The notes: generated by a model from the letters alone, not told the origin. Positions 1-9,516 are shown, numbered from the stretch's first letter. The stretch: 32,088 nucleotides of DNA from an uncultured Bacteroides sp. (GCA_946628545.1 CAMOWU010000033.1:1-32088), one strand, 5' to 3'. Translations and numbers: made by a program.

Positions 1-80
1 CCCCATCGAGTTATGAGACATGCAATATCCGCATCATCCGCTATAGCGACGGGACAACAAAGAAGGTCTATACAAGATAA
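1..80 (+). CDS. 3' end of an unrecognised protein (partial)
   Basis: Reading from base 3, 25 codons are open up to a TAA at 78-80, giving a tail that ends SDGTTKKVYTR. I do not recognise it. It is not the C-terminus of RpoC, which in Bacteroides usually precedes the DUF3467 gene. The strong hairpin immediately after the stop supports this frame as the real gene end. The other two plus frames close early or run past the hairpin. Too little remains to assign a function. Confidence 0.4.
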   Translation, partial: PSSYETCNIRIIRYSDGTTKKVYTR

Positions 81-94
81 CCACCGCTGAAAGC

Positions 95-141
95 TGTCAT
101 CGTCAGGTGGACCTGCTTCACCTGACGATGACAAATCTTTT
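95..141 (+). terminator. hairpin terminator of the upstream gene
   Basis: A perfect 15-bp stem is formed by 95-109 (arm TGTCATCGTCAGGTG) and 119-133, with a 9-nt loop, followed by the short U-rich stretch tctttt. It begins 14 nt after the stop of the partial gene. The stem is long and perfect but the U-tract is weak, so it could also act as a 3' stabiliser. Confidence 0.7.
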
Positions 142-266
142 CGGTCGTCAGCACCAAGAGGATGATTCTGGCCAAATGATTTTTGGAATTAGTGAATAAT
201 TAAAAAGACTAATTCTGATTATTTCTCCATCATTGCATCAAAAAACATTCAAAAATCATCTGCCAT

Positions 267-288
267 ACAGAAAAATTCTGTAACTTTG
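267..288 (+). promoter_or_regulatory. candidate promoter for the DUF3467 gene with overlapping palindrome
   Basis: TAACTTTG at 281-288 fits the Bacteroidota -7 box TAnnTTTG. No clear -33 TTG box lies 19-21 nt upstream. The box is preceded by the dyad ACAGAA-aaa-TTCTGT at 267-281, whose last base is the first base of the -7 box, a position where a repressor could act. Transcription from here would give a leader of roughly 135 nt. The rest of 142-431 is AT-rich with no ORF I can support. Confidence 0.35.
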
Positions 289-431
289 TCTTCTCAAAAC
301 ACCAGTGACATCTATTTGTGATGATTGTTGCTTACCCAACTGCAAAAATAGACGAAATACCCTTCATTGTATTATAGTCGGTAAACCGCATGTAATAGGT
401 ATCGTTGAACTCACATAAAATATAAAAATAT

Positions 432-746
432 ATGGCAGACAACAAACAACAGATTCAGATTGAGATCAAGCCCGAAGTGGCTCAAGGAGTTTATTCCAAC
501 ATGGTGCTGATCACCCACTCCAGCAATGAGGTGATCCTCGACTTTGTCAGCATGATGCCCGGCATGCCCAAGGCCAACGTGGCATCGAGAGTGGTGATGG
601 TGCCCGAGCACGCCAAGCGTTTGCTCTATGCCCTGCAGGACAACATCGCCAAGTACGAGGCACAGTTCGGCAAGATAGAGCTGAAGAACCAGCCCGCAGG
701 ACCACGCACCATCGCTCCCTTCGAAATCAATAAAGGCGAGGCTTGA
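432..746 (+). CDS. DUF3467 domain-containing protein
   Basis: A 104-residue protein matching the DUF3467 family: QIQIEIKPEVAQGVYSN at the start, then a hydrophobic strand with a DFVSMMPGM turn, then VVMVPEHAKRLLYALQDNIAKYE. The family has no proven function. In Bacteroides the gene normally sits between rpoC and rpsL, so its position just before the str operon is conserved here, although no rpoC is seen upstream. There is no signal peptide or membrane segment, so it is cytosolic. The start is preceded by A-rich sequence without a Shine-Dalgarno. It has its own terminator and is probably a separate transcript from rpsL. Confidence 0.9.
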   Translation: MADNKQQIQIEIKPEVAQGVYSNMVLITHSSNEVILDFVSMMPGMPKANVASRVVMVPEHAKRLLYALQDNIAKYEAQFGKIELKNQPAGPRTIAPFEINKGEA

Positions 747-781
747 TGCACTGAAATGACCTCTTTTGAGTGTCAAAAAAT

Positions 782-828
782 GGCGAAAAACGTTAAATAA
801 ACTTAAAATTAGCGTTTTTCGCCCTTTT
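782..828. terminator. intrinsic terminator after the DUF3467 gene
   Basis: Stem GGCGAAAAACG (782-792) pairs with CGTTTTTCGCC (813-823) around a 20-nt AT-rich loop and is followed by CTTTTTG. On the opposite strand the hairpin is followed by a T-run (the complement of gtcaaaaaa at 773-780), so it could work in both directions. Confidence 0.85.
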
Positions 829-887
829 TGTGTCATTGTGGGGTGTAAATAATTGCAGATTTAATACTCTATTTCACAGAAAATTGC

Positions 888-895
888 TAATTTTG
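888..895 (+). promoter_or_regulatory. -7 box of the str operon promoter (candidate)
   Basis: TAATTTTG matches TAnnTTTG exactly and lies after the upstream terminator and about 240 nt before rpsL. A -33 TTG at the usual spacing is not evident. It is the best candidate for the main promoter of the 33-gene cluster. Confidence 0.45.
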
Positions 896-901
896 CACCG
901 C

Positions 902-1132
902 TTTTCGGATAATTGTGTTCATACGCGATGTATAGGGCGCTTTATCCCCCGTCTGAACCCATTGGCAGAGCCATTGGAAAGCGTAAAGAGAGTAAAGCGA
1001 GAGTAAGAGTGAATGTGTGGGCCTTTCTGGCCGCGGCATGACGATGCTGAGAAGGTGTATATTATAAGGTGGACCGCACAGATTGAATGCATAAAATATT
1101 ACAAAATAAATAATAATTAAAAAAACAAGAAC
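902..1132 (+). promoter_or_regulatory. long structured leader of the rpsL operon
   Basis: About 230 nt without an ORF separate the promoter candidate from rpsL. CGCTTT at 938-943 can pair with AAAGCG at 978-983, enclosing a small TGGC-aga-GCCA hairpin at 963-973. The longer CGCTTTA (938-944) can instead pair with TAAAGCG at 993-999, so two stems exclude each other. This suggests an autoregulatory or attenuation leader. It is not a family I recognise. Confidence 0.35.
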
Positions 1133-1519
1133 ATGCCTACTATTTCACAATTGGTAAGAAAAGGCAGAAAAGTGTTGGTTGACAAGAGCAAGTCACCGGC
1201 CCTGGACTCATGTCCACAGCGCCGTGGTGTTTGCGTTCGTGTCTATACCACAACACCTAAGAAGCCTAATTCGGCAATGCGTAAAGTTGCCCGTGTACGT
1301 TTGACAAACAAGAAGGAAGTGAACTCCTACATCCCAGGCGAGGGTCACAACCTCCAGGAGCACTCCATCGTGCTGGTTCGCGGTGGCCGTGTGAAGGACC
1401 TCCCAGGTGTAAGATACCACATCATCCGCGGCACCCTCGACACCGCCGGTGTAGCCAGCCGCACCCAGCGCCGCTCGAAGTACGGTGCCAAGCGTCCTAA
1501 GGCAGCCAAGAAAAAGTAA
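1133..1519 (+). CDS. rpsL: 30S ribosomal protein S12 (uS12)
   Basis: 128 residues, slightly longer than E. coli S12 because of a lysine-rich tail (KAAKKK). S12 sits at the decoding centre of the small subunit and checks codon-anticodon pairing. The signature [10 protein letters not shown] is at residues 39-48 and [14 protein letters not shown] at 83-96. Lys43 and Lys88, the positions changed in classical streptomycin resistance, are both wild-type lysine, and Asp89, the residue methylthiolated in E. coli, is present. First gene of the cluster. No Shine-Dalgarno; the start follows an A-rich stretch. Confidence 0.98.
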   Translation: MPTISQLVRKGRKVLVDKSKSPALDSCPQRRGVCVRVYTTTPKKPNSAMRKVARVRLTNKKEVNSYIPGEGHNLQEHSIVLVRGGRVKDLPGVRYHIIRGTLDTAGVASRTQRRSKYGAKRPKAAKKK

Positions 1520-1663
1520 GACGCCGAACAAGTCAACAACAAAGAATTGATTGTTTTGGTTTGACGGATCGACAAAAGGGTTGAGTAAATGCGCCGCGAG
1601 GCCTTTGAAGAAAACTTAGATTTGCAGCCTCAGACCGAAAGAATTAGAAATCAAAACAAGACA

Positions 1664-2140
1664 ATGAGAAAAGCAAAACCAAAGAAGCATGTGATCCTTC
1701 CGGATCCAGTGTATGGTGACGTGAAGGTCACCAAGTTCGTGAACAACTTGATGTACAGCGGTAAGAAAAGCATCGCTTACACCATCTTCTACAGCGCCCT
1801 TGACATGGTGGCTAACAAGATGAAGAACGAGGAACTCTCTTCCCTCGAGATCTGGAAGAAGGCCCTCGACAACATCACTCCTAACGTGGAGGTGAAGAGC
1901 CGCCGTATCGGTGGTGCCACTTTCCAGGTTCCAACAGAGATCCGTCCCGACCGTAAGGAGACCATCTCAATGAAGAACATGATCAACTTCGCCCGCAAGC
2001 GCTCGGGCAAGAGCATGGCTGAGAAGCTGTCTGCAGAGATCATGGACGCCTACAACCAGCAGGGTGGCGCCTTCAAGCGTAAGGAAGACATGCTGCGCAT
2101 GGCAGAGGCTAACCGTGCGTTCGCACACTTCAGATTCTGA
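1664..2140 (+). CDS. rpsG: 30S ribosomal protein S7 (uS7)
   Basis: 158 residues. S7 nucleates assembly of the 30S head by binding the 3' domain of 16S rRNA and lies near the E site. The frame is open from 1589, but Bacteroidales S7 begins MRKAKPKK, so the ATG at 1664 is chosen; this also gives the usual family length. [15 protein letters not shown] and the C-terminal [14 protein letters not shown] are typical. In E. coli S7 represses the str mRNA. A gap of 144 nt separates it from rpsL. Confidence 0.97.
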   Translation: MRKAKPKKHVILPDPVYGDVKVTKFVNNLMYSGKKSIAYTIFYSALDMVANKMKNEELSSLEIWKKALDNITPNVEVKSRRIGGATFQVPTEIRPDRKETISMKNMINFARKRSGKSMAEKLSAEIMDAYNQQGGAFKRKEDMLRMAEANRAFAHFRF

Positions 2141-2180
2141 TTTTAGGATTATTTTTTTAAGGTAAACAAGACAACAACAG

Positions 2181-4301
2181 ATGGCCAAACAAGATTTACA
2201 TTTCACACGCAACATCGGCATCATGGCCCACATCGACGCCGGTAAGACAACAACTTCAGAGCGTATCCTCTACTACACCGGACTGACCCACAAGATTGGT
2301 GAGGTACACGATGGTGCAGCCACCATGGACTGGATGGTTCAGGAGCAGGAGCGTGGTATCACCATCACTTCCGCTGCAACGACTTGCCACTGGAAGTGGA
2401 ACGACACCCTCTACAAGATCAACCTGATTGACACTCCGGGACACGTGGACTTCACAGCAGAGGTGGAGCGTTCGTTGCGTGTGCTCGACGGTGCCATTGC
2501 CACTTATAGCGCAGCCGACGGTGTTCAGCCCCAGTCTGAGACTGTGTGGCGCCAGGCCGACAAGTACAACGTGCCACGTATCGGCTATGTGAACAAGATG
2601 GACCGCTCTGGTGCCGACTTCTTCGAGACCATGAACCAGATGAAGGAACTGTTGGGTGCCAATCCTTGCGCCATTCAGATTCCTATCGGTGCTGAGGAAA
2701 AGTTCAAGGGTGTGGTTGACCTCATCAAGATGCAAGGCATCGTGTGGAACGACGAGACCCAGGGCTCAAAATACGACGTCATCGACATCCCCGCCGACCT
2801 GAAGGCTGAGGCCGAGGAGTGGAGAGAGAAGATGATTGAGCAAGCTGCCGACTATGATGACGATTTGATGAACAAGTACCTCGAGGGCGATCTTGACAAC
2901 ATCACAGAGGAAGAGCTCATCGCTGCTATCCGCAAGGGTTGCATCAGCATGGGTCTGACTCCGATGCTTTGTGGATCATCTTATAAGAACAAGGGTGTTC
3001 AGTCGCTGCTCGACTACACTTGCGCCTTCCTGCCCTCACCACTCGACACAGAGAACGTTGTGGGTACCAACCCCAGCACCAAGGCTGAGGAAGACCGCAA
3101 GCCCAGCGAGGACGAGAAGACTTCCGCACTGGCCTTCAAGATTGCCACTGACCCCTACGTAGGTCGTCTGACTTATGTACGCGTGTATTCAGGCAAGCTC
3201 CAGGCTGGTTCTTATATCTACAATACCCGTTCAGGCAAGAAGGAGAGAGTATCGCGCCTGTTCCAGATGTTCTCCAACCACCAGAACCCCGAAGAGGTGA
3301 TCAGCGCTGGCGATATCGGTGCAGTAGTGGGTCTGAAGGACATCCACACTGGCGACACCCTCTGCGATGAGGACGCACCCATCATACTCGAGTCAATGGA
3401 CTTCCCCGATCCCGTGATCGGTATCGCTGTGGAGCCCAAGACTCAGAAAGACCTCGACAAACTGTCCGTAGGTCTGTCCAAGTTGGCTGAGGAGGACCCA
3501 ACCTTCACTGTTCACACTGATGAGCAGAGTGGTCAGACCATCATCAGCGGTATGGGTGAGCTTCACCTCGACATCATCCTCGACCGTCTGAAGAGAGAGT
3601 TCAAGGTGGAGTGCAACCAGGGCAAGCCTCAGGTGAACTACAAGGAAGCCATTACCAAGGATGTGCAGCTCCGCGAGGTTTACAAGAAGCAGTCTGGTGG
3701 ACGCGGTAAGTTCGCCGACATCATCGTCAAGGTTGGTCCTGTCGATGAGGACTTCAAGGAAGGCGGTCTGCAGTTCGTTGACCTGGTGAAGGGCGGAAAC
3801 ATTCCAAAGGAATTCATCCCCGCAGTCCAGAAGGGCTTCGAGGGCGCCATGAAGAACGGCGTGCTCGGCGGCTACCCCATGGACAGCCTCAAGGTAGAAC
3901 TCATCGACGGTTCGTTCCACCCCGTGGATTCCGACCAGCTGTCGTTTGAGATCGCAGCCATCCAGGCCTACAAGAACGCCTGCTGTCAGGCCAAGCCCGT
4001 GCTGATGGAGCCTATCATGAAACTCGAGGTGGTGACACCCGAGGAGAACATGGGTGACGTCATCGGTGACTTGAACAAGCGCCGTGGTCAGGTGGAAGGT
4101 ATGGAAACCAGCCGTTCTGGCGCGCGCATCGTCAAGGCTATGGTGCCACTGTCAGAGATGTTCGGCTACGTGACCGCTCTCCGCACCATTACTTCAGGAC
4201 GTGCCACTTCATCCATGGTTTACGACCACCACGCACCAGTCTCCAGCTCTATCGCCAAGGCAGTGCTCACTGAGGTTGACGGTCGTGCCGACCTCGTATA
4301 A
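2181..4301 (+). CDS. fusA: translation elongation factor G
   Basis: 706 residues, full length. EF-G is the GTPase that moves tRNA and mRNA through the ribosome and helps recycle it with RRF. The G domain shows AHIDAGKT (16-23), switch I ending RGITI (58-62), DTPGH (84-88), NKMD (138-141) and [10 protein letters not shown] for the G5 loop; domains II to V follow. All catalytic motifs, including His88, are intact, so this is the canonical enzyme and not the GTP-independent EF-G2 paralogue known in Bacteroides. No tuf gene follows, unlike the enterobacterial str operon. A GC-rich hairpin lies directly downstream. Confidence 0.98.
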   Translation: MAKQDLHFTRNIGIMAHIDAGKTTTSERILYYTGLTHKIGEVHDGAATMDWMVQEQERGITITSAATTCHWKWNDTLYKINLIDTPGHVDFTAEVERSLRVLDGAIATYSAADGVQPQSETVWRQADKYNVPRIGYVNKMDRSGADFFETMNQMKELLGANPCAIQIPIGAEEKFKGVVDLIKMQGIVWNDETQGSKYDVIDIPADLKAEAEEWREKMIEQAADYDDDLMNKYLEGDLDNITEEELIAAIRKGCISMGLTPMLCGSSYKNKGVQSLLDYTCAFLPSPLDTENVVGTNPSTKAEEDRKPSEDEKTSALAFKIATDPYVGRLTYVRVYSGKLQAGSYIYNTRSGKKERVSRLFQMFSNHQNPEEVISAGDIGAVVGLKDIHTGDTLCDEDAPIILESMDFPDPVIGIAVEPKTQKDLDKLSVGLSKLAEEDPTFTVHTDEQSGQTIISGMGELHLDIILDRLKREFKVECNQGKPQVNYKEAITKDVQLREVYKKQSGGRGKFADIIVKVGPVDEDFKEGGLQFVDLVKGGNIPKEFIPAVQKGFEGAMKNGVLGGYPMDSLKVELIDGSFHPVDSDQLSFEIAAIQAYKNACCQAKPVLMEPIMKLEVVTPEENMGDVIGDLNKRRGQVEGMETSRSGARIVKAMVPLSEMFGYVTALRTITSGRATSSMVYDHHAPVSSSIAKAVLTEVDGRADLV

Positions 4302-4313
4302 AAAAGAACAACA

Positions 4314-4368
4314 GGGGCGCGAGTCGCGCTTGTAGCGAATGACTCTTACCTGTAGCGACCCGCGCCCC
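4314..4368 (+). promoter_or_regulatory. GC-rich hairpin between fusA and rpsJ
   Basis: GGGGCGCG (4314-4321) pairs with CGCGCCCC (4361-4368); after one mismatch GTCGC (4323-4327) pairs with GCGAC (4355-4359). The loop is 27 nt, and the phrase TGTAGCGA occurs twice, in the loop (4331-4338) and across the right arm (4351-4358). There is no U-tract, so it is not a plain intrinsic terminator. It could be a processing site, partial attenuator or S10-operon control element. Confidence 0.6.
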
Positions 4369-4400
4369 AATTCAATAACAACAAAACAAACATCAAAACA

Positions 4401-4706
4401 ATGAGTCAGAAAATCCGTATTAAGCTGAAGTCTTACGACCACAACCTGGTTGACAAGTCAGCAGAGAAGATCGTCAGGACAGTGAAGTCCACCGACGCCG
4501 TAGTGAGTGGCCCGATTCCTCTCCCAACTCACAAGCGCATCTACACAGTGAACCGTAGTACATTCGTCAACAAGAAGGCCCGCGAGCAGTTCGAGCTCTG
4601 CACCTACAAGCGCCTGATCGACATCTACAGCTCCACTGCCAAGACAGTCGATGCCCTGATGAAACTTGAGCTCCCCAGCGGTGTGGAAGTAGAGATCAAG
4701 GTTTAG
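4401..4706 (+). CDS. rpsJ: 30S ribosomal protein S10 (uS10, NusE)
   Basis: 101 residues. S10 is part of the 30S head and, as NusE, couples to NusB and NusG in transcription antitermination. [20 protein letters not shown] at the start and the loop [17 protein letters not shown] are diagnostic. It is the first gene of the S10 segment. The 99-nt gap after fusA is largely occupied by a hairpin, so this gene may be set at a different level from the str segment. No Shine-Dalgarno; the leader is CA-rich. Confidence 0.97.
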   Translation: MSQKIRIKLKSYDHNLVDKSAEKIVRTVKSTDAVVSGPIPLPTHKRIYTVNRSTFVNKKAREQFELCTYKRLIDIYSSTAKTVDALMKLELPSGVEVEIKV

Positions 4707-4754
4707 TACAAACAACAACAAACAAGAGTTACAATTCATTAAATTCATTTTGAA

Positions 4755-5369
4755 ATGCCAGGATTATTAGGAAAGAAAATCGGAATGACATCCGTATTCA
4801 GTGCCGATGGAAAGAACGTTCCATGCACTGTTATCGAAGTAGGTCCTTGTGTTGTCACTCAGGTCAAAAGTGTTGAGAAAGATGGCTACAACGCAGTTCA
4901 GGTGGGTTTCGAGGAAAAACCCGAGAAGAACACCAGCCTTCCTCTTCAGGGACACTTCAAGAAGGCCGGCACAACACCAAAGAGACACTTGGCCGAGTTC
5001 ACATTTGATGAAGAGCACAACCTTGGCGACGTGATTACCGTAGAGCTGTTCAACGACACTCCCTACGTGGATGTTGTCGGCACCAGCAAGGGTAAGGGTT
5101 TCCAGGGCGTGGTGAAGCGCCACGGTTTCGGTGGTGTTGGCCAGTCAACTCACGGTCAGGACGACCGTCTGCGCAAGCCGGGTTCAATTGGAGCCTGCGC
5201 CACTCCCTCTCGCGTGTTCAAGAATGTGCCAATGGGAGGCCACATGGGCAACGAGCAGGTGACTACTCACAACCTGCAGGTGATCAAGGTGATTCCCGAG
5301 CACAACCTGCTTCTTCTGAAGGGCAGCGTGCCAGGTTTCAAAGGTTCAATCGTTAAAATCAACAAGTAA
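4755..5369 (+). CDS. rplC: 50S ribosomal protein L3 (uL3)
   Basis: 204 residues. L3 is an early assembly protein of the large subunit whose long loop reaches the peptidyl-transferase centre. [19 protein letters not shown] and [21 protein letters not shown] are characteristic. The glutamine methylated by PrmB in E. coli (GSIGQ) is replaced here by Ala (GSIGA), as in many lineages, so this modification is not expected. It is 3 nt upstream of rplD and certainly cotranscribed. Confidence 0.97.
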   Translation: MPGLLGKKIGMTSVFSADGKNVPCTVIEVGPCVVTQVKSVEKDGYNAVQVGFEEKPEKNTSLPLQGHFKKAGTTPKRHLAEFTFDEEHNLGDVITVELFNDTPYVDVVGTSKGKGFQGVVKRHGFGGVGQSTHGQDDRLRKPGSIGACATPSRVFKNVPMGGHMGNEQVTTHNLQVIKVIPEHNLLLLKGSVPGFKGSIVKINK

Positions 5370-5372
5370 ACA

Positions 5373-6002
5373 ATGGAAGTTAGCGTATATAACATACAAG
5401 GTGAGGACACTGGAAGAAAGGTTACGTTAAATGATTCCATTTATGGAATTGAGCCCAACGAACATGTGGTGTATCTCTCAGTGAAGCAGTACTTGGCCGA
5501 CCAGCGCCAGGGCACTCACAAATCAAAGGAAAGAAGTGAGATTGCCGGTTCCACCCGCAAGCTCATCCGTCAGAAGGGTAGCGGCGGTGCCCGCCGTGGC
5601 GACATCAACTCTCCAGTGCTCAGAGGTGGTGGTCGTGTGTTCGGTCCCCGTCCCCGCAACTACTCGTTCAAGCTCAACAAGAAAGTGAAGTTGCTGGCCC
5701 GCAAGAGCGCTCTCAGCTACAAGGCTCAGCAGAACGAGATCATGGTAGTAGAAGACTTCAATATCGAGGTTCCAAAGACTAAGGATTTCAAAAAAATCCA
5801 AAATAATCTTAAAATTGACGGTAAGAAGCTGCTTCTCCTTTTGCCAGAAGTAAATAAAAACGTATATTTGTCGGCTCGTAATCTGAAGGGCGTTGAAATC
5901 ATGACCGCGAGCGCGCTTAACACTTACAAAGTGTTGAACGCGAATGTTGTTGTGCTGACCGAGAACGCTGTGAAGCTTGTCGATGAAACATTAAACAAGT
6001 AA
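5373..6002 (+). CDS. rplD: 50S ribosomal protein L4 (uL4)
   Basis: 209 residues. L4 lines the nascent-peptide tunnel; its extended loop [28 protein letters not shown] contains the region where macrolide-resistance changes occur, and looks wild type. In E. coli free L4 also represses the S10 operon by attenuation, so the hairpin upstream of rpsJ is a possible target, though this is inference. Starts 3 nt after rplC. Its stop codon leads directly into the Shine-Dalgarno of rplW. Confidence 0.97.
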   Translation: MEVSVYNIQGEDTGRKVTLNDSIYGIEPNEHVVYLSVKQYLADQRQGTHKSKERSEIAGSTRKLIRQKGSGGARRGDINSPVLRGGGRVFGPRPRNYSFKLNKKVKLLARKSALSYKAQQNEIMVVEDFNIEVPKTKDFKKIQNNLKIDGKKLLLLLPEVNKNVYLSARNLKGVEIMTASALNTYKVLNANVVVLTENAVKLVDETLNK

Positions 6003-6008
6003 AGGAGG
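6003..6008 (+). promoter_or_regulatory. consensus Shine-Dalgarno before rplW
   Basis: AGGAGG lies 7 nt before the ATG at 6016, right after the rplD stop and outside coding sequence. This is a full consensus site at ideal spacing, unusual for Bacteroidota, where nearly all genes lack one. Confidence 0.8.
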
Positions 6009-6015
6009 CTTTAAG

Positions 6016-6309
6016 ATGGGTTATATTATAAAACCATTGGTGACAGAGAAAATGTCGGCTATAACTGAGAAGATGAACAACCGCTTCGGATTCATAGTTC
6101 GTCCTGAGGCCAATAAGATTGTGATCAAGAAAGAGATAGAAGCAAAGTATAACGTGAGTGTCGTGTCCGTCAACACGATGAACTACTCTGGCAAGGCCAA
6201 GAGCCGCTACACCAGGGCAGGCATCATCCGCGGTCGCCAGAACGCCTACAAGAAGGCCATCGTGACGCTGAAGGAGGGAGACACTATTGATTTCTATAGT
6301 AACATTTAA
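6016..6309 (+). CDS. rplW: 50S ribosomal protein L23 (uL23)
   Basis: 97 residues. L23 sits at the tunnel exit and is the docking site for trigger factor and SRP. It begins MGYIIKPLVTEKMS, the family's PLVTEK signature, and has the central basic loop KAKSRYTRAG. Length is normal. One of only a few genes in the cluster with a perfect Shine-Dalgarno, placed in the 13-nt gap after rplD. Followed by rplB after 7 nt. Confidence 0.97.
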   Translation: MGYIIKPLVTEKMSAITEKMNNRFGFIVRPEANKIVIKKEIEAKYNVSVVSVNTMNYSGKAKSRYTRAGIIRGRQNAYKKAIVTLKEGDTIDFYSNI

Positions 6310-6316
6310 TTAAAAA

Positions 6317-7141
6317 ATGGGTATTCGTAAATTTAGGCCTGTAACACCAGGCCAGAGACACAAGGCTATTGGTACGTTCGATGATGTTACTACATCCGTA
6401 CCAGAGAAATCTCTCGTTTATGGTATGATCAGCAAGGGCGGTAGGAACAATGCCGGCCGCATCACTGTGCGCTACCGTGGCGGTGGTCACAAGCGCAAGT
6501 ACCGTATCATCGACTTCAAGAGAGACAAGGATGGAATACCAGCAGTGGTGAAGACAATCGAGTACGATCCCAACCGTTCGGCTCGTATCGCTCTTCTTTT
6601 CTATGCTGATGGTGAGAAACGCTACATTGTTGCTCCTAATGGACTGAAGGTGGACGACAGGTTGATGTCGGGCGAGACAGCCACGCCAGACCTGGGCAAC
6701 ACTCTTCCTCTGAAGAACATTCCGGTGGGTACCGTGATCCACAACATCGAGCTGCGCCCAGGCCAGGGTGCCAAGATGGTCCGCTCCGCCGGCAACTTCG
6801 CACAGTTAACTTCCCGCGAGGGTGACTTCTGCGTCATCAAGCTGCCCTCAGGTGAGATCCGCAAGGTGCACTGCGCCTGCAAGGCTACCATTGGTAGTGT
6901 CAGCAACTCTGACCACGCTCTTGAATCCTCTGGTAAGGCAGGTCGCACTCGTCATCTTGGCCGCCGTCCTCACAACCGTGGTGTTGTGATGAACCCTGTT
7001 GACCACGCAATGGGTGGTGGTGAAGGACGTCACACTGGTGGACATCCCCGTTCACGCAATGGTCTTTACGCTAAGGGCTTGAAGACACGTAAGCCAAAGA
7101 AGCACTCAAGCAAGTATATAATCGAAAGACGTAAAAAGTAA
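6317..7141 (+). CDS. rplB: 50S ribosomal protein L2 (uL2)
   Basis: 274 residues, full length. L2 is needed for subunit association and for peptidyl-transferase activity. The motif [19 protein letters not shown] near residues 222-240 includes the invariant His of the family. The N-terminal [13 protein letters not shown] and the SH3-like/OB core are present. Basic C-terminus ends KYIIERRKK. No Shine-Dalgarno (ttaattaaaa before ATG). It lies between rplW and rpsS as in other S10 operons. Confidence 0.98.
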   Translation: MGIRKFRPVTPGQRHKAIGTFDDVTTSVPEKSLVYGMISKGGRNNAGRITVRYRGGGHKRKYRIIDFKRDKDGIPAVVKTIEYDPNRSARIALLFYADGEKRYIVAPNGLKVDDRLMSGETATPDLGNTLPLKNIPVGTVIHNIELRPGQGAKMVRSAGNFAQLTSREGDFCVIKLPSGEIRKVHCACKATIGSVSNSDHALESSGKAGRTRHLGRRPHNRGVVMNPVDHAMGGGEGRHTGGHPRSRNGLYAKGLKTRKPKKHSSKYIIERRKK

Positions 7142-7163
7142 TCAAGTTAACTAACAGAAGAAT

Positions 7164-7433
7164 ATGAGTCGTTCATTAAAAAAAGGTCCATATATTGATG
7201 TCAAGCTTGAGAAGAAAGTACTTGCTATGAACGAAAGTGGCAAGAAGAACGTGATCAAGTCTTGGGCACGCGCCTCGATGATTTCCCCCGACTTCGTGGG
7301 CCACACCATCGCAGTGCACAATGGAAATAAATTCATACCTGTGTATATCACCGAGAACATGGTAGGCCATAAGCTTGGTGAGTTCGCCTTGACACGCACA
7401 TTCCGCGGTCACGCCGGCAACAGAAAGAAGTAG
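7164..7433 (+). CDS. rpsS: 30S ribosomal protein S19 (uS19)
   Basis: 89 residues. S19 is a 30S head protein that binds 16S rRNA with S13 and contacts the A-site tRNA side of bridge B1. [15 protein letters not shown], the [19 protein letters not shown] core and [17 protein letters not shown] are diagnostic. Length is normal. A gap of 22 nt after rplB and 43 nt before rplV, both without ORFs. Confidence 0.97.
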   Translation: MSRSLKKGPYIDVKLEKKVLAMNESGKKNVIKSWARASMISPDFVGHTIAVHNGNKFIPVYITENMVGHKLGEFALTRTFRGHAGNRKK

Positions 7434-7476
7434 TCACAGGTGATAGAGCAATCATGTAAAAAACAGAAGACAAATA

Positions 7477-7878
7477 ATGGGTAAGAGAAAGAGAGAAATG
7501 GCCGAAAGAATCAAAGAGGCCCGGAAGACTACCTACAGAGCTAGTCTGCGCAACATCCCATCTTCACCACGCAAGATGCGCTATGTCGCCGACCTCATCA
7601 GAGGTATGGAGGTGAACAAGGCGTTTGCAACCCTGCGTTTCAACGCTAAGGCCGCTTCCAAGGACCTTGAGAAGTTGCTGCGTGCCACCATTGATGTTTG
7701 GGAGCAGAAGAACGGCAAGGCAGAGAATGTCGAGCTGTATATCACTAAGGTGTTCGTTGACGAGGGTGTGACCCTCAAGCGAATGAGACCTGCACCCCAG
7801 GGAAGGGGCTACCGTATCCGCAAACGTTCTAACCACGTCACAATGTTTGTTGACGCTAAACCAAATGCTGAAAATTAA
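7477..7878 (+). CDS. rplV: 50S ribosomal protein L22 (uL22)
   Basis: 133 residues. L22 spans the large subunit and its beta-hairpin narrows the peptide tunnel; the hairpin tip appears as [22 protein letters not shown] near residues 104-125. The start at 7477 ([23 protein letters not shown]) matches the length of Bacteroidales L22; the internal ATG at residue 8 is a weaker alternative. Ends 2 nt before rpsC. Confidence 0.96.
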   Translation: MGKRKREMAERIKEARKTTYRASLRNIPSSPRKMRYVADLIRGMEVNKAFATLRFNAKAASKDLEKLLRATIDVWEQKNGKAENVELYITKVFVDEGVTLKRMRPAPQGRGYRIRKRSNHVTMFVDAKPNAEN

Positions 7879-7880
7879 TT

Positions 7881-8603
7881 ATGGGACAGAAAGTTAATCC
7901 AATAAGCAATCGCCTCGGTATTGTAAGAGGTTGGGACTCAAACTGGTTCGGTGGAAAGAACTTTGGCGACAACCTTCTCGAGGACAGTAAGATCAGAAAG
8001 TATCTTAACGCTCGTCTGGCCAATGCCAACGTCTCCAAGATTGTGATTGAGCGTACTCTCAAGCTGGTGACCATCACCGTGTGCACAGCACGCCCAGGTG
8101 TCATCATCGGCAAGAACGGCAAGGACGTCGAGAAGCTGAGAGAGGAGTTGAAGAAACTCACTAAGAAGGACATCCAGATCAATATCTACGAGGTGCGCCG
8201 TCCCGACCTGGACGCTGTCTATGTGGCTCACAACATAGCCTCTCAGATTGAGAAGAAGATGGCTTACCGCCGTGCGATCAAGACTGCTATCTCCAACACC
8301 ATGCGCTCAGGCGCCGAGGGTATCAAGGTGCAGATTTCCGGACGTCTGAATGGCGCAGAGATGAGCCGTTCCGAGATGTACAAGGAAGGCAGAACACCAC
8401 TCCACACTTTCCGTGCCGACATCGACTACTGCCTGGCAGAGGCCCTGACAAAGGTAGGCCTTCTTGGTATCAAGGTTTGGATATGCCGTGGTGAGATATT
8501 CGGTAAGAAAGACCTCACACCCAACTTCTCCCAGCAGAAGGAGAACCGCGGTGCAGGCCAGCAGGGCAACAGAAGGTCAAGGAACAGAAAAAACAACCGC
8601 TAA
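7881..8603 (+). CDS. rpsC: 30S ribosomal protein S3 (uS3)
   Basis: 240 residues. S3 lines the mRNA entry channel and contributes to its helicase activity. [14 protein letters not shown] opens the protein. The KH domain shows [19 protein letters not shown], with the GKNG loop that grips RNA. The C-terminal tail is basic and low in complexity ([23 protein letters not shown]). Start is 2 nt after rplV, so the pair is likely translationally coupled. Confidence 0.97.
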   Translation: MGQKVNPISNRLGIVRGWDSNWFGGKNFGDNLLEDSKIRKYLNARLANANVSKIVIERTLKLVTITVCTARPGVIIGKNGKDVEKLREELKKLTKKDIQINIYEVRRPDLDAVYVAHNIASQIEKKMAYRRAIKTAISNTMRSGAEGIKVQISGRLNGAEMSRSEMYKEGRTPLHTFRADIDYCLAEALTKVGLLGIKVWICRGEIFGKKDLTPNFSQQKENRGAGQQGNRRSRNRKNNR

Positions 8604-8618
8604 ATCAAAGATTGAATC

Positions 8619-9050
8619 ATGTTACAGCCTAAAAGACAAAAATATAGAAGACCGCAGAAAGGCCGCGGCCGTTGGAAAGGTGTGTCGCACAGAGGCACAG
8701 AACTGGCTTTCGGCAGCTTCGGTATCAAGGCTCTGCAGACCCGTTGGATTTCTGCTCAGCACATAGAAGCCGCCCGTGTGGCCATCACACGTTACATGCA
8801 GCGTCAGGGACAGGTTTGGATCCGCATTTTCCCGGACAAGCCCATCACCAAGAAGCCTGCAGACGTCCGAATGGGTAAAGGTAAGGGAGACCCCTACAAG
8901 TATGTTTTCCCAGCCAAGCCAGGCCGCATCCTCTTTGAGATTGAGGGAGTGCCCTACGAGGTAGCCAAGGAGGCCCTTCGCCTCGGCGCCCAGAAACTCC
9001 CGACTACTACTAAGTTTATAGTTAGACGTGACTACGACAAAAACGCTTGA
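8619..9050 (+). CDS. rplP: 50S ribosomal protein L16 (uL16)
   Basis: 143 residues. L16 organises the A-site tRNA elbow and the central protuberance and is a late assembly protein. [17 protein letters not shown] and [14 protein letters not shown] are family marks; the Arg of VRMGKGKG is the residue hydroxylated in E. coli. Length is slightly above the E. coli form. Its TGA stop at 9048-9050 is 2 nt before the chosen start of rpmC. Confidence 0.97.
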   Translation: MLQPKRQKYRRPQKGRGRWKGVSHRGTELAFGSFGIKALQTRWISAQHIEAARVAITRYMQRQGQVWIRIFPDKPITKKPADVRMGKGKGDPYKYVFPAKPGRILFEIEGVPYEVAKEALRLGAQKLPTTTKFIVRRDYDKNA

Positions 9051-9052
9051 TT

Positions 9053-9247
9053 ATGAAAATGTCAGAAATAAAGGGACTCACTACAGATGAGTTGAAGGAG
9101 CGTATCGACACAGAGGTTGCCAACTACGGACAGATGAAGTTCAACCACACAATCTCCCCTCTTCAGGATACATCTCAGTTTAAGAAAATGCGTCAAGACA
9201 TAGCCCGCATGAAGGGTGAGTTGCGCCAAAGAGAACTTAACAAATAA
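9053..9247 (+). CDS. rpmC: 50S ribosomal protein L29 (uL29)
   Basis: 64 residues, two helices, at the tunnel exit next to L23. The frame can be extended to a TTG at 9047, but Bacteroidales L29 begins MK(I/M)xEI, so ATG 9053 ([18 protein letters not shown]) is preferred. ATG 9059 is a third option. The family C-terminus [15 protein letters not shown] is present. Tightly packed between rplP and rpsQ. Confidence 0.93.
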   Translation: MKMSEIKGLTTDELKERIDTEVANYGQMKFNHTISPLQDTSQFKKMRQDIARMKGELRQRELNK

Positions 9248-9258
9248 CAGTGATCTAC

Positions 9259-9516
9259 ATGGAAGTTAGAAATTTAAGAAAACAGAGAACAGGTGTTGTG
9301 GTGAGCAACAAGATGGACAAGACCATCGTTGTGGCTACCAAGTTCAAGGAGAAGCACCCTATCTATGGTAAGTTTGTCAGCAAGACAAAGAAATACCATG
9401 CTCATGATGAAAAGAACGAGTGCAATGTAGGTGACACTGTGCTGATCATGGAGACTCGTCCATTGAGCAAAACCAAGAGATGGAGATTAGTACAAATTGT
9501 AGAAAGAGCTAAGTAA
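9259..9516 (+). CDS. rpsQ: 30S ribosomal protein S17 (uS17)
   Basis: 85 residues with an OB fold that binds helices h7 and h11 of 16S rRNA early in assembly. An upstream in-frame GTG at 9250 exists, but the family starts [12 protein letters not shown], so ATG 9259 is used. [37 protein letters not shown] and [19 protein letters not shown] are typical. Ends 2 nt before rplN. Confidence 0.95.
   Translation: MEVRNLRKQRTGVVVSNKMDKTIVVATKFKEKHPIYGKFVSKTKKYHAHDEKNECNVGDTVLIMETRPLSKTKRWRLVQIVERAK

Noticed and set aside
1589-1663. N-terminal extension of S7
   Set aside because: S7 proteins start MRKAKPKK; the added 25 residues have no counterpart.
4302-4400. Promoter for the S10 segment
   Set aside because: No TAnnTTTG box is found; only the hairpin is supported.
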